64,000 bases of DNA from Basfia succiniciproducens (GCF_011455875.1 NZ_CP015031.1:248001-312000); one strand, 5' to 3'. Counted from the stretch's first letter, positions 8,624 to 18,761 are shown. A program made the numbers and translations. Notes: generated from the letters alone by a model not told the origin.

Positions 8624-9475
8624 TTACACAATATCCAAATGTATTCTATGGGTCGGGGACGGAAATGCATTGTTCAGACGAGCAAGTTGCTGCTGTGTTA
8701 GTTGCATGTCTAAACAGGCGATATTTTCCTTCATATGTCGAACTTGTCCCGCTTTGGGAATGGCGATCATATTAGGTTGCGCCAGTACAAACAACAGCAA
8801 TAACTGATATGGCGTACAGTTGAGCTCTTCAGCGATCGTTGTGACTTCCGGGTGACGAAGTAAGTTGCGTTGTAATGAACCGGCCTGAGCAAGCGGGCAG
8901 TAGGCGACGGTGGGTATGGCAAGTTTGTCCTGATAAGGTTTTAAGGCGTATTCAATACCGCGCGAACCCAAGTGAAACAGAACTTCATTTAACTGGCATT
9001 GATTGCCGTTTGGTAAGGCAAGCAATTCCTGCATATCTTCCAAATCGAAATTAGACACGCCCCAGGCTTTAATTTTACCTTTGTTTTTTAATGCTTCCAG
9101 GCATTCGACGGTTTCCGCTAGCGGTGTTGTGCCCCGCCAGTGGTAGAGATACATATCAAGATAATCGGTGTTGAGTGCTTTTAAAGAATTATTACAGGCC
9201 TGCTCAATTTTACGTTTATTAGCATTGTTCGGTAAGACTTTGGAGATGAGGTAAAGCGAGTTTCTGTCATAAGGCGCAATAGCTTCGCCAATAAGCCGCT
9301 CGGCGCGGCCATTACCATACATTTCCGCGGTATCAATGAGATTTATGCCGTGCTCAATACCATAACGCAATGCAGCGATTTCTTCCTGACGATAATGCGC
9401 ATTATCTCCTATAAACCAGGTTCCCATGCCAAGTAAGGTCAGTTTATCGCCATTTTTTAATGTGATTTTTTTCAT
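8624..9475 (-). CDS. Aldo/keto reductase
   Basis: A 283-residue cytoplasmic (alpha/beta)8 NAD(P)H oxidoreductase. The complete catalytic tetrad is visible: Asp48 and Tyr53 (LIDTAEMYGNG), Lys79 (YLISKVLP) and His112 (YLYHWRG). The C-terminal IPKAGQVRHMKEN matches the cofactor phosphate-binding block IPKA/S. It lies between two GntP-family permease genes in the sugar-acid region and probably reduces a carbohydrate-derived aldehyde or ketone. The substrate is unknown. A Hin uptake signal lies just before the stop side (about 8614). Confidence 0.9.
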   Translation of the reverse strand: MKKITLKNGDKLTLLGMGTWFIGDNAHYRQEEIAALRYGIEHGINLIDTAEMYGNGRAERLIGEAIAPYDRNSLYLISKVLPNNANKRKIEQACNNSLKALNTDYLDMYLYHWRGTTPLAETVECLEALKNKGKIKAWGVSNFDLEDMQELLALPNGNQCQLNEVLFHLGSRGIEYALKPYQDKLAIPTVAYCPLAQAGSLQRNLLRHPEVTTIAEELNCTPYQLLLLFVLAQPNMIAIPKAGQVRHMKENIACLDMQLTQQQLARLNNAFPSPTHRIHLDIV

Positions 9476-9576
9476 ACTTTCTCTATTCTGTAAACAAATT
9501 TGCCGACATTGTATGATGCCGGCAAAGGGGATTAAAGATTGATTAGCGAACTAAACAAATTTTTATGAGTTAAATT

Positions 9577-10962
9577 TTACATAAAGATATTAAAGATCAG
9601 TACCAGCGCCAAACAGGAGAAAGCACCGATAAACGAAACCATGGTTTTAGCCATAAATTGATCTTTTACTTCTTTCAAACCGTATAGACCATTGAATACC
9701 CAGAAACCGCTGTCGTTAAAGTAGCTGAATGATACCGCACCGGCACAGGTTGACATGGCAACTAAAGTCGGATTTAAACCTAATTGCGGTACAAGCGGGG
9801 CGGCCAGGGTGGCGGCTGTAATTAAAGCGACGGTGGCGCTACCCAGCGCAATACGCATTAGCGCGGCAATTACAAATGGAATCAAAATACCCGGGATACC
9901 GACGGTCAGAACCGCTTCACCTAAGGCATTACCGATACCAGCATCGCGCACAACATAACCTAACGCACCGCCCGCACCGGTGATGAATAAAATCATACCA
10001 GTGGATTTTACTCCGTCTTCAATGGCTTTGTTGGTTTCCGCTTTAGAAAGACGGCGACCTAAACCATAAAGAGCGATTAAAAGACCGATGATCAATGCAA
10101 TAATTGGATGGCCTACTATTTTTAACAAATCGGCAAAACCATTTTCGATTTTCAGGAAATTAACGGTGGTATTACCTAAAATCAAAATTAAAGGAATTAC
10201 GATAGGTGAAAATGACAGTCCGGCACCCGGCAGATTCTTATCTTTATAAATCTGTTCTACATTTTCAATGGATTTAATGTATTCCTCTTTAAATTCCTTG
10301 CGTTCAAAGTCGGTACCGTCTTCGTTAGGAATCTGATAGATTTTTTTACCGAGCCATTTTGCGTATAGCGTAGACATTACCAAAGTCGGAACCGTTAATA
10401 TCATCCCCCAAATAATCATCATCCCCATATCGATATCTAAAATACCGGCAACCGCTAACGGACCCGGTGTCGGCGGAATAAATACGTGCGCTAATTGCAG
10501 ACCGGTTGCCATGGCTAAACCGAGCCCGATAACGCTTTTACCAGTCATACGGGATAAGGATCTGGCAAGCGGGGTTAAAATAATCAAACCGGAATCGGCA
10601 AAAACGGGAATGGCAACCACATAGCCCGTTAAGGCTAAAGCCCATTCTTCCTTGGCTTTACCAATCAATTTGATAATAGAGAAAGCCATCTGTTCGGCAG
10701 CGCCGGATTTTTCTAAAATTGCGCCCATCATGACGCCGAGACCGATAATAATACCGGTACTGCCCAGCGTACTACCGAAACCTTTAGTGACTGAACTAAT
10801 CACTTCGGCAAAAGGTAAACCGCCTATCAGACCGGTGGTTAACGAGGCGAGAATTAAAGCAACAAAGACATGGATTCTTGTCTTCATTGCCAGTATTAAG
10901 AGAAGTGCAATACCGATAGCCAAACCGATAAGCATTTGCGACATACTAGCTGCAGTTTCCAT
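9577..10962 (-). CDS. GntP-family permease, candidate glucarate/galactarate or glycerate importer
   Basis: A 461-residue, multi-spanning inner-membrane protein of the GntP family: AIPVFADSGLIILTPLAR, HVFIPPTPGPLAVAGILD and SFSYFNDSGFWVF are the diagnostic blocks. It is clearly a paralogue of the permease at 7137-8516 but diverged. It starts 113 bp downstream of gudD on the same strand behind AAAGGAGT, so it is probably co-transcribed with it. Because the locus has no MFS GarP/GudP, this is a good candidate to import the substrate of GudD. That assignment is inference from context. Confidence 0.85.
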   Translation of the reverse strand: METAASMSQMLIGLAIGIALLLILAMKTRIHVFVALILASLTTGLIGGLPFAEVISSVTKGFGSTLGSTGIIIGLGVMMGAILEKSGAAEQMAFSIIKLIGKAKEEWALALTGYVVAIPVFADSGLIILTPLARSLSRMTGKSVIGLGLAMATGLQLAHVFIPPTPGPLAVAGILDIDMGMMIIWGMILTVPTLVMSTLYAKWLGKKIYQIPNEDGTDFERKEFKEEYIKSIENVEQIYKDKNLPGAGLSFSPIVIPLILILGNTTVNFLKIENGFADLLKIVGHPIIALIIGLLIALYGLGRRLSKAETNKAIEDGVKSTGMILFITGAGGALGYVVRDAGIGNALGEAVLTVGIPGILIPFVIAALMRIALGSATVALITAATLAAPLVPQLGLNPTLVAMSTCAGAVSFSYFNDSGFWVFNGLYGLKEVKDQFMAKTMVSFIGAFSCLALVLIFNIFM

Positions 10963-11075
10963 TTTTTACTCCTTTATTAAAGGGTACAGGTCAAGTTTCA
11001 ACCGGACGGATTTGCCGTAATTTTTCATTGAATACTTAACCCGTATATCATCTGTTTTAAAATCAAAGCGAGTTT

Positions 11076-12404
11076 TTAACGTACCAGGCAAGGGCGTTTA
11101 TTATCAAATGTCCAGCCCGGAATTAAGAATTGCATCGCCATTGCATCGTCACGCGCACCTAAACCCATTGATTTATATAGCTCGTTAGCTTTCATAACCT
11201 GATCCATATCAATTTCAATACCTAAACCCGGTTTTTTCGGTACTTCAACCAAACCGCCTTTAATTTGCAACGGTTCTTTGGTTAAACGTTGGTTACCTTC
11301 CTGCCAGATCCAGTGAGTATCGATTGCGGTAATATCACCCGGCGCGGCAGCCGCTACATGGGTAAACATAGCAAGTGAAATATCAAAGTGATTGTTAGAA
11401 TGCGAACCCCAGGTTAAGCCCCATTCGTTACACATTTGCGCCACGCGAACGGAACCCTGCATTGTCCAGAAGTGAGGGTCGGCAAGCGGGATATCCACGG
11501 ATTGCAATGAAATGGTATGTCCCATTTGACGCCAGTCGGTGGCAATCATATTGGTTGCCGTCGGTAAACCGGTGGCACGACGGAATTCCGCCATAATTTC
11601 GCGGCCAGAATAGCCTTGTTCCGCCCCGCACGGGTCTTCGGCATAGGCCAATACGCCTTTTAATTGTTTACCGATTTTAATCGCCTCATCTAATGACCAG
11701 GCACCGTTAGGGTCAAGGGTTATACGGGCTTGCGGGAAACGTTTTGCGAGTGCGGTCACTGCTTCCGCTTCTTCAAAGCCGTCTAATACGCCGCCTTTTA
11801 ATTTAAAGTCGTTAAAACCATATTTTTCATAAGCCGCTTCGGCAAGACGAACGACGGATTCCGGTGTCATCGCTTCTTCATGACGAACACGGTACCAGTC
11901 GCACGGATCGTTTTCCTGACTTTGATAGGCGAGATTGGTTTTTTTGCGATCACCGACAAAGAATAAATAACCCAGCATTTCAACGGCGTCACGTTGTTGA
12001 CCGTCGCCTAATAATGAAGCTACGGTCACGCCTAAATGCTGACCCAACAAATCCAGCATGGCCGCTTCGACGGCGGTTACCACGTGAATAGTGGTACGCA
12101 AGTCGAATGTTTGTAAACCGCGACCGCCTGCATCACGGTCATTAAAAGTTTGGCGAACGGTATTCATTACATTTTTGTATTCGCCCAGAGTTTTGCCGAT
12201 AACCAACGGTTTGGCATCTTCCAATGTTTGGCGGATTTTTTCACCGCCCGGCACTTCGCCGATACCGGTATTGCCGCTGTTATCTTTTAAAATCACGATA
12301 TTGCGCGTGAAATACGGACTGTGCGCACCGCTTAAATTTAATAACATACTATCGTGACCGGCAACCGGGATAACCTGCATTTCTGTAATAACTGGAGTGC
12401 TCAT
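11076..12404 (-). CDS. gudD: D-glucarate dehydratase
   Basis: Enolase-superfamily enzyme converting D-glucarate (and L-idarate) to 5-keto-4-deoxy-D-glucarate. The 442 residues match E. coli GudD. The catalytic Lys-x-Lys is at 201-203 (FKLKGG). Metal ligands are likely Asp231 (LDPNGAW), Glu256 (AYAEDPCG) and Asn285. The His/Asp dyad is Asp309 and His335 (GSHSNNHFD). All sit at a constant offset of -4 from the E. coli numbering I recall. It is first in a minus-strand run with the GntP permease, and is divergent from garL across a regulatory region holding a CRP site. Confidence 0.96.
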   Translation of the reverse strand: MSTPVITEMQVIPVAGHDSMLLNLSGAHSPYFTRNIVILKDNSGNTGIGEVPGGEKIRQTLEDAKPLVIGKTLGEYKNVMNTVRQTFNDRDAGGRGLQTFDLRTTIHVVTAVEAAMLDLLGQHLGVTVASLLGDGQQRDAVEMLGYLFFVGDRKKTNLAYQSQENDPCDWYRVRHEEAMTPESVVRLAEAAYEKYGFNDFKLKGGVLDGFEEAEAVTALAKRFPQARITLDPNGAWSLDEAIKIGKQLKGVLAYAEDPCGAEQGYSGREIMAEFRRATGLPTATNMIATDWRQMGHTISLQSVDIPLADPHFWTMQGSVRVAQMCNEWGLTWGSHSNNHFDISLAMFTHVAAAAPGDITAIDTHWIWQEGNQRLTKEPLQIKGGLVEVPKKPGLGIEIDMDQVMKANELYKSMGLGARDDAMAMQFLIPGWTFDNKRPCLVR

Positions 12405-12637
12405 AGTAGATCCTCTTTATTGTTTGTAGTTTAAGATTAAAATCGGATAAAAGTGCGGTAAGTTTTCCGCAAATTTATTTGTTTTCGGCAATTGCTCTTT
12501 TTCAGAGTGCTTGCAATCAACATTACAACTTGGTTTATCATTTCACTAATGAATTTCAATAGGGGCATTATAGAAAATTAGCTTGTTTTTGGTATCCGGC
12601 GATTATCAGAAGATAAAAGGCTGAAATGCATTTTTAT

Positions 12638-12652
12638 TTGTGCATATGCCTA
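12638..12652. promoter_or_regulatory. Candidate CdaR operator (shared with garD)
   Basis: TTGTGCATATGCCTA recurs with one change (TTGTGCATAAGCCTA) at 18762-18776, upstream of garD. These are the two promoter regions of the aldarate regulon in the window. CdaR is encoded nearby and is the expected activator; the link is inferred. Confidence 0.4.
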
Positions 12653-12658
12653 CATTAA

Positions 12659-12674
12659 TGTGATGAAGATCACA
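12659..12674. promoter_or_regulatory. CRP site between gudD and garL
   Basis: TGTGATGAAGATCACA is a perfect TGTGA-N6-TCACA palindrome lying roughly midway between the two divergent genes, 6 bp after the putative CdaR motif. Catabolite control of aldarate use is known in E. coli. Confidence 0.75.
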
Positions 12675-12880
12675 AAAATACCTATTTTTAGACGGATTTT
12701 GTCTATTTTATAAAAAGAGAATCACATTCAATTGGTCTGAAATTTAGAGCGAATAGTGCGGATGCACATAATAAGTGATTTTAGATAAAATATTTTTGTG
12801 ATGATATACAGTGTTTGTTTGAAGAAAAGATTTTAGACTTTTTCACAAATCTTGAACCACTTAAATAAAGGAAACAGGTT

Positions 12881-13651
12881 ATGAACGAAAAATATGTACC
12901 TAATCAATTTCGTCAGAAATTATTAAAAGGAGAAACGTTAATCGGATGTTGGTGTGCATTAGGCAATCCGATTACGGCTGAAGTATTAGGTTTAGCCGGT
13001 TTTGACTGGCTATTGTTTGACGGCGAGCATGCGCCGAATGATGTGCTTTCTTTTATTCCTCAGTTAATGGCGGTAAAAGATAGTGCCAGTATGCCGATTG
13101 TCCGAGTTCCTAAAAATGAACCTGTGATTATCAAACGTGTGTTAGATATTGGTTTTTATAATGTTTTAGTGCCTTATGTCGAATCTAAAGAGGAAGCGGA
13201 GGAAGCCGTTTCGGCAACGCGTTATCCGCCTGAAGGCATTCGCGGCGTATCGGTAAGTCATCGTAATAACGGTTATGCGACTATTCCTGATTATTTTAAA
13301 GTGATCAATGACAATATCGGTGTAATCGTACAGATTGAAAGCCAGAAAGGTGTGGATAATGTCGATGAAATTGCAGCGGTAAACGGTGTGGACTGTTTAT
13401 TTGTCGGACCAGGTGATTTATCTGCGGCATTGGGTTATTTAGGGCAACCGAATCATCCGGAAGTACAAAAAGTCATTCAGCATATTTTTGCTACGGCGAA
13501 AAAACACGGTAAACCATGCGGTATTTTGGCACCGGTTGAGGCTGACGCGCGCCGTTATCTTGAATGGGGCGCAACCTTTGTTGCCGTCGGCAGTGATTTA
13601 GGCGTATTCCGCGGCGCAACAAAAGCATTAAGTGAAAAATTCAAAGGTTAA
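12881..13651 (+). CDS. garL: 5-keto-4-deoxy-D-glucarate (2-dehydro-3-deoxyglucarate) aldolase
   Basis: Class II HpcH/HpaI-family aldolase splitting 5-keto-4-deoxy-D-glucarate into pyruvate and tartronate semialdehyde. The 256 residues match E. coli GarL. Catalytic His50 lies in LLFDGEH, substrate-binding Arg75 in MPIVRVPK, and the metal ligands Glu153 (VQIESQ) and Asp179 (FVGPGDLS) are in the expected places. It is first in a plus-strand operon with garR, garK and cdaR. AAAGGAAAC lies before the ATG. Confidence 0.95.
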   Translation: MNEKYVPNQFRQKLLKGETLIGCWCALGNPITAEVLGLAGFDWLLFDGEHAPNDVLSFIPQLMAVKDSASMPIVRVPKNEPVIIKRVLDIGFYNVLVPYVESKEEAEEAVSATRYPPEGIRGVSVSHRNNGYATIPDYFKVINDNIGVIVQIESQKGVDNVDEIAAVNGVDCLFVGPGDLSAALGYLGQPNHPEVQKVIQHIFATAKKHGKPCGILAPVEADARRYLEWGATFVAVGSDLGVFRGATKALSEKFKG

Positions 13652-13730
13652 AATCTTTGAATAGACGGATTTAGCTAAACCCGTGGGGAGTATTCTCTAC
13701 AATTAACGTTAATTAAAAGAGGTAAATATC

Positions 13731-14618
13731 ATGAAAATCGGATTTATTGGTCTTGGTATTATGGGAAAACCAATGAGTAAAAATTTGATCAAAGCAGGTC
13801 ATTCATTGGTTGTATTGGATTTTAATAAAGCGGCTGTAGATGAAATTGTTGCTTTAGGCGCAACAAGCGCAGCGACGCCAAAAGAAGTGGCCGAACAAGT
13901 CGAAGTCGTGATCACTATGCTGCCAAATTCACCACATGTTAAGACCGTCGTTTCCGGTGAAAACGGTTTGATTGAAGCGCAAAATACCAATTATGTATTT
14001 ATTGATATGAGTTCTATCGCGCCATTAGCAAGCCGTGAAATTTATGCCGAATTAGAGAAAAAAGGCATTGATATGTTAGATGCGCCGGTGAGCGGAGGCG
14101 AACCTAAAGCGATAGACGGCACATTATCCGTAATGGTTGGCGGTAAAAAAGATGTATTTGATAAATATTATGACGTTATGAAAGCAATGGCCGGTTCCGT
14201 GGTTTATACCGGCGATATCGGTGCGGGTAACGTCACGAAATTAGCCAATCAGGTCATTGTCGCATTAAATATTGCCGCTATGTCGGAAGCCTTTATGCTG
14301 GCAACTAAAGCCGGTGTTGACCCAGAATTGGTTTATCAGGCGATTCGCGGCGGTCTGGCAGGTTCTACCGTTTTAGATGCAAAAGCGCCTATGGTATTGG
14401 ATCGTAATTTTAAACCGGGCTTCCGTATTGATTTGCATATTAAAGATCTTGCTAACGCATTAGATACTTCTCACGGCGTCGGCGCCAATCTTCCGTTAAC
14501 ATCTGCGGTAATGGAAATGATGCAATCATTACGTTCGGCCGGTGATGATAAATTGGATCACAGTGCATTGGCTCGCTATTATGAGCGTTTAACTGGTACG
14601 GAAATCAAACGTTTTTAA
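13731..14618 (+). CDS. garR: 2-hydroxy-3-oxopropionate (tartronate semialdehyde) reductase
   Basis: Beta-hydroxyacid dehydrogenase reducing tartronate semialdehyde to D-glycerate with NAD(P)H. The 295 residues match the family. The Rossmann motif GFIGLGIMGKPM is at residues 4-15, the substrate block DAPVSGGEPKA at about 117-127, and the catalytic Lys170 is in GNVTKLANQ. It follows garL by 79 bp behind AGAGGT. A hairpin after the gene (14627-14650) may reduce read-through to garK. Confidence 0.95.
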   Translation: MKIGFIGLGIMGKPMSKNLIKAGHSLVVLDFNKAAVDEIVALGATSAATPKEVAEQVEVVITMLPNSPHVKTVVSGENGLIEAQNTNYVFIDMSSIAPLASREIYAELEKKGIDMLDAPVSGGEPKAIDGTLSVMVGGKKDVFDKYYDVMKAMAGSVVYTGDIGAGNVTKLANQVIVALNIAAMSEAFMLATKAGVDPELVYQAIRGGLAGSTVLDAKAPMVLDRNFKPGFRIDLHIKDLANALDTSHGVGANLPLTSAVMEMMQSLRSAGDDKLDHSALARYYERLTGTEIKRF

Positions 14619-14626
14619 TTAGATGA

Positions 14627-14650
14627 AAAGGAGCGAATAGTCGCTCCTTT
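14627..14650 (+). terminator. Hairpin between garR and garK (weak terminator or RNA end stabiliser)
   Basis: AAAGGAGCGA and TCGCTCCTTT form a perfect 10-bp stem with an ATAG loop. There is no real T run after it, so it may only attenuate or protect an mRNA end. Confidence 0.55.
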
Positions 14651-14741
14651 AAAACCTTATTTAAAACAGCAATAAAAGTGCGGTTAATTTTATTGTTATT
14701 TTAAGTATGGTTATTAAAAAATTATAATGGAGCGAGATAGG

Positions 14742-15884
14742 ATGAAAATTGTCATTGCGCCGGATTCTTATAAAGAAAGCCTTTCAGCTATGAATGTCGC
14801 TAATATAATTGAAAAAGGATTTAAACAAATTTTTCCTGATGCAACATATGTAAAAGTGCCTGTGGCCGATGGTGGTGAGGGTACCGTAGATACGATGGTT
14901 GAAGCGACAAACGGGAAAAGAATAGAGTTGGATGTTGTAGGGGCGCTGGGTTCTCAACAAAAAGCATTTTGGGGCATATCTCATGATAATTCTGTCGCTT
15001 TCATTGAAATTGCCGCCGCATGCGGGATTGAACAAGTCCCCATGGAAAAACGGAATCCGTTAATTACCACCACATACGGTGTCGGTGAGTTGATCCTGTC
15101 GGCACTGGATTCCGGAGTTCGCCATTTTATTGTTGGATTAGGCGGTAGTGCTACCAATGACGGTGGTGCGGGTATGCTGCAAGCCTTAGGAGTGAAATTG
15201 CTGGACGAACAAGGTAAATCCTTAGGTTATGGCGGTGCGGAACTGGCTCGTCTGTCTAAAATTGATTTTTCAACAATGGATTGCCGTTTAGCGGAATGTA
15301 AGTTTGATGTGGCTTGCGATGTGACTAACCCGTTAGTTGGAGAAAATGGCGCATCTGCAACTTTTGGACCGCAAAAAGGTGCTACGCCACAAATGGTTAA
15401 GCAATTAGATGAGGCTTTAAGCCATTATGCGGATATTATTAAGCAAGATTTAAATATCGATGTGAAAGATTTACCTGGGTCCGGTGCGGCCGGCGGTTTA
15501 GGTGCCGCTTTTGCCGGCGTGTTAAAAGGCGAGCTTAAAAGCGGTATCGGTATTATTACTCAATTACTTGATTTAGAAAGTAAAATAAAAGATGCCGATC
15601 TGGTTATTACCGGAGAAGGGCGTATCGATCATCAGAGTATTAATGGTAAGGTACCTGTCGGTGTAGCGGCTATCGCAAAACGCTATGATCTACCGGTAAT
15701 CGGGATTGCAGGAAGTTTAGGAAAAGATATCCATGTGGTTTATGATTATGGCTTAGATGCGGTATTTAGTGTACTTAATAAAGTTTGTAGCCTGCCGGAA
15801 GCGTTGGATCCTACCAATGCGGCGGAAAATTTGGAAATTACCGCGAGAAATATTGCAGCGACACTTAAGATGAAAATTTCATAA
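14742..15884 (+). CDS. garK: Glycerate 2-kinase
   Basis: Phosphorylates D-glycerate to 2-phosphoglycerate, feeding the aldarate pathway into glycolysis. Visible family blocks: MKIVIAPDSYKESLSA at the N-terminus, VADGGEGTVD (residues near 46-55), GGSATNDGGAGMLQALG, SGAAGGLGAA and ITGEGRIDHQSINGKVP. The start at 14742 (380 residues) is chosen over the in-frame ATG at 14727 because it matches the family N-terminus and has GGAG 9 bases before it. It lies between garR and cdaR. Confidence 0.95.
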   Translation: MKIVIAPDSYKESLSAMNVANIIEKGFKQIFPDATYVKVPVADGGEGTVDTMVEATNGKRIELDVVGALGSQQKAFWGISHDNSVAFIEIAAACGIEQVPMEKRNPLITTTYGVGELILSALDSGVRHFIVGLGGSATNDGGAGMLQALGVKLLDEQGKSLGYGGAELARLSKIDFSTMDCRLAECKFDVACDVTNPLVGENGASATFGPQKGATPQMVKQLDEALSHYADIIKQDLNIDVKDLPGSGAAGGLGAAFAGVLKGELKSGIGIITQLLDLESKIKDADLVITGEGRIDHQSINGKVPVGVAAIAKRYDLPVIGIAGSLGKDIHVVYDYGLDAVFSVLNKVCSLPEALDPTNAAENLEITARNIAATLKMKIS

Positions 15885-15895
15885 GGATTTATATT

Positions 15896-17047
15896 ATGTC
15901 AACTTACCTATTAGATGCGAAACTTGCGCAAAAAATTGTGCAACGGACAATGGATATTATTGACTGCAATATTAATATTATGGATGCCAAAGGCAAAATT
16001 ATTGCTAGTGGCGATGTAAATAGAATAGGTGAGATTCATGATGGCGCTTTATTAGTTTTATCACAAGGACGCGTGGTGGATATTAATGAAGCGGTTATTC
16101 ACAGTCTGCACGGTGTGCGGCCCGGTATAAATCTGCCGTTGAGAGTTGACGGCGAAATAGTCGGTGTTATAGGTTTGACAGGAGAACCGACAACATTAAA
16201 AGAATTTGGCAAACTTGTTTGTATGACTGCGGAAATGATGCTGGAACAGGCTCGTTTGTTCAATATACTTGCCCAAGATACCCGCCTGAAAGAAGAACTT
16301 GTCCTTAATTTGATTAATACGGATAAAATTACGCCAAGCATTGTAGAATGGGCTAATCGCCTAGGCGTTGATCTTTCTATCCCCAGAGTTGCCTGCATCA
16401 TTGAAGTGGATAGCGGGCAGCTTGGTATTGAGAATGCGCGTTCAGAGTTACAAAATTTACAGACTTTACTTAAAATACCCGAACGCGATAATTTAGTTGC
16501 CGTACTTTCATTGACGGAATTAGTCGTATTAAAACCTGCATTAAATAGTTTCGGGCGTTGGGAAGTTGATGACCATCTGGAGCGAATTAATCAGTTACTT
16601 TCCCGAATGAATGAGAAAGCAAAACTAAATGTGCGCATTTCATTGGGTAATTATTTTACAACGGAAGATAGTATCTCACTTTCTTATCATACGGCAAAAA
16701 CGACGTTAACTATTGGTAAAGCCCGTTATCCGAAACAGCGAATTTACAATTATCAGGATCTTATTTTACCTGTATTGCTTGATCAATTACGTGATGGCTG
16801 GCAAAAGGAAGAATTAGAACGACCTATTAAGAAATTAAAATTAATGGACAATAATGGTGTGTTATTAAAGACTTTATTGGCATGGTTTGAAAATAATATG
16901 CAAACTATTGCAACAGCGAAGGCGCTTTATGTACATCGTAATACCTTAGAATATCGTCTGAATAAAATTGCCGATTTAACCGGTTTAGACTTAAATAGTA
17001 CGGATAACCGCTTTTTACTTTATATGGCGCTACACGTAGCCGTTTAA
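15896..17047 (+). CDS. cdaR: Carbohydrate diacid regulator CdaR (SdaR)
   Basis: Transcriptional activator of the glucarate/galactarate/glycerate genes in E. coli. The 383-residue protein has an N-terminal sugar-diacid recognition domain (LAQKIVQRTMDIIDCNINIMDAKGKIIASG in part, and RPGINLPLRVDGEIVGVIG). A central PucR/GGDEF-like region follows, with a C-terminal PucR-type helix-turn-helix near NNMQTIATAKALYVHRNTLEYRLNKI (in part). It lies 11 bp after garK, the last gene of the plus-strand operon, so it is likely autoregulated with its targets. Cytoplasmic DNA-binding protein. Confidence 0.93.
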   Translation: MSTYLLDAKLAQKIVQRTMDIIDCNINIMDAKGKIIASGDVNRIGEIHDGALLVLSQGRVVDINEAVIHSLHGVRPGINLPLRVDGEIVGVIGLTGEPTTLKEFGKLVCMTAEMMLEQARLFNILAQDTRLKEELVLNLINTDKITPSIVEWANRLGVDLSIPRVACIIEVDSGQLGIENARSELQNLQTLLKIPERDNLVAVLSLTELVVLKPALNSFGRWEVDDHLERINQLLSRMNEKAKLNVRISLGNYFTTEDSISLSYHTAKTTLTIGKARYPKQRIYNYQDLILPVLLDQLRDGWQKEELERPIKKLKLMDNNGVLLKTLLAWFENNMQTIATAKALYVHRNTLEYRLNKIADLTGLDLNSTDNRFLLYMALHVAV

Positions 17048-17090
17048 CTACATAATCTCTAATTTTAAATATTCTGTTCAAATATCATAA

Positions 17091-17125
17091 AAAAATACCG
17101 CACAAAAGTGCGGTATAAATTTTTG
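17091..17125. terminator. Bidirectional terminator made of abutting uptake-signal halves
   Basis: ATACCGCAC and GTGCGGTAT make a 9-bp stem with an AAAA loop, flanked by A-rich and T-rich runs. It lies between the convergent cdaR and garD genes, so it can serve both. The right arm is an AAGTGCGGT uptake signal. Confidence 0.85.
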
Positions 17126-17133
17126 GAATTTTA

Positions 17134-18687
17134 TCAGGTCACCGGAGCCGGATTAAATACCGATAATTGATTGTATAGTCCCCATCTATCAGACCAGGTC
17201 TGTTTACGGCCGCTTGCCACGTCAAGAATTTCATGGAAGATTCTCCAACCGACTTGTTCTATCGTTTCTTTACCTGTTGCGATGGTACCGGTATCAATAT
17301 CTATTAAATCAAACCAGCGGTTTGCCAAATCCGTGCGGGTGGCTAATTTAATCACCGGTACGGCTTTTAAACCATAAGGCGTGCCGCGACCCGTTGTAAA
17401 CAATTGAACCGTGATACCCGAGGCTAATTGTTGGGTACCGCATACAAAGTCACTGGCAGGCGTCGCCGCATAGATTAGCCCTTTTTTAGTCGGGCGTTGA
17501 CCAGGTGAAAGCACTTCAACAATATTGCTGGAACCTGATTTAGCGATAGAACCTAACGCTTTTTCCACTACGTTTGCCAACCCGCCTTTTTTATTTCCGG
17601 GAGATGGGTTTGCGCTACGATCCGTTTGGCCCATATCAAGATAATCATCATACCATTTCATTTCTTCTAATAGACGTTTACCTACTTCAACGGTTTCTGC
17701 TCGCGGTGTTAGAAGATGAATGGCATCGCGCACTTCCGTTACTTCGGAGAACATAAAGGTCGCGCCCGCACGAACGAGTAAGTCTGCGGCAAAACCGACT
17801 GCCGGATTAGCCGTTACGCCTGAGAATGCATCAGAACCGCCGCATTGGCCTCCGACCACCAAATCAGATACCGGGCAGGTTTCACGTTTACGCCGGTTGA
17901 GTTTTTCTAAATGTTGTTTAGCCGTTTCTAAAATTTCTTTAATCATGGCTTCAAAACCGACATGCCGTTCATCTTGTAAGCTCATAATGGTGGCATCTTT
18001 TAATTCGATTGGATAAGTATCGACAGTCCCTTCGAGTAAACGTTGCGGCTGTAATTTTTCACATCCTAAACCGATTACCATTATTTCCCCGCCAAAATTA
18101 GGGTTCAAGGCGATATTATGAATGGTTCGAATAGGCACGATTGCCGCAGGCGCATTAATTGCTACTCCGCAACCATATAAGTGGTTTAAGCCTACAACGC
18201 CGTCCACATTGGGATATTGAGGCAATAATTCTTTTTCGATGATGTTTACGACATAATCGACAACACCCGCAACGCAATGGACGCTGGTAGTGATGCCTAG
18301 CATATTTTTAGTACCCACGCTGCCGTCTTTATTGCGATAACCTTCAAAGGTATATCCTTCTAATGGTTCTAATTTCGGTGCTTTACGCGTCGCTAGCGGC
18401 AATGTTTCTAGCGGCGGAGCTTTAGGTAAAGTAACGAGGGATTCGTCAATCCATGAACCTTGTTTAATATCTTTTACTGCGTAACCGATAATTTCTCCAT
18501 AGCGAATAATTTCGGAATCTTTTGGTATGTCTACAAGAGCGACTTTATGCCCTTGAGGTATATGCTCAATTAATGTTACACCGTCTTCAAATTGAGAACC
18601 TGCAGGCAAACCATTACTATTTACAACGATAGCAACATTGTCTGTAGGATTGACTTTAATATATAACGCTTTTTGCTGCGTATTCAT
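17134..18687 (-). CDS. garD: Galactarate dehydratase
   Basis: Converts galactarate (mucate) to 5-keto-4-deoxy-D-glucarate, the same product as GudD. It is a UxaA-family, iron-dependent enzyme of 517 residues: an N-terminal SAF domain (about residues 1-100: [16 protein letters not shown] in part), then [43 protein letters not shown] and [19 protein letters not shown]. The start at 18687 is preferred over 18702 because GGGAGAA lies 5 bases before it. It is downstream of and co-directional with the dctPQM TRAP genes, and is preceded by the motif shared with the gudD/garL region. Confidence 0.96.
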   Translation of the reverse strand: MNTQQKALYIKVNPTDNVAIVVNSNGLPAGSQFEDGVTLIEHIPQGHKVALVDIPKDSEIIRYGEIIGYAVKDIKQGSWIDESLVTLPKAPPLETLPLATRKAPKLEPLEGYTFEGYRNKDGSVGTKNMLGITTSVHCVAGVVDYVVNIIEKELLPQYPNVDGVVGLNHLYGCGVAINAPAAIVPIRTIHNIALNPNFGGEIMVIGLGCEKLQPQRLLEGTVDTYPIELKDATIMSLQDERHVGFEAMIKEILETAKQHLEKLNRRKRETCPVSDLVVGGQCGGSDAFSGVTANPAVGFAADLLVRAGATFMFSEVTEVRDAIHLLTPRAETVEVGKRLLEEMKWYDDYLDMGQTDRSANPSPGNKKGGLANVVEKALGSIAKSGSSNIVEVLSPGQRPTKKGLIYAATPASDFVCGTQQLASGITVQLFTTGRGTPYGLKAVPVIKLATRTDLANRWFDLIDIDTGTIATGKETIEQVGWRIFHEILDVASGRKQTWSDRWGLYNQLSVFNPAPVT

Positions 18688-18761
18688 ATAATTTTCTCCC
18701 ACAATTAAAATATAAAGCTAATTTTTCATTTCCATTTTTGCTAAAAAATAATAATAAAGCA

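Larger units (their letters stand above)
12405..12880. promoter_or_regulatory. Divergent control region between gudD and garLRK-cdaR
   Basis: This 476-bp gap separates divergent gudD and garL. It carries an uptake signal near 12450, the 15-mer TTGTGCATATGCCTA at 12638-12652, a perfect CRP palindrome at 12659-12674, and ATGCACATAATAA near 12763, whose complement repeats the TGTGCAT core. No open frame is supported. It is likely where CdaR and CRP act on both operons. Confidence 0.6.

Noticed and set aside
12091-12357. Plus-strand 88-residue frame opposite gudD
   Set aside because: Antisense shadow; all GudD catalytic residues are on the other strand.
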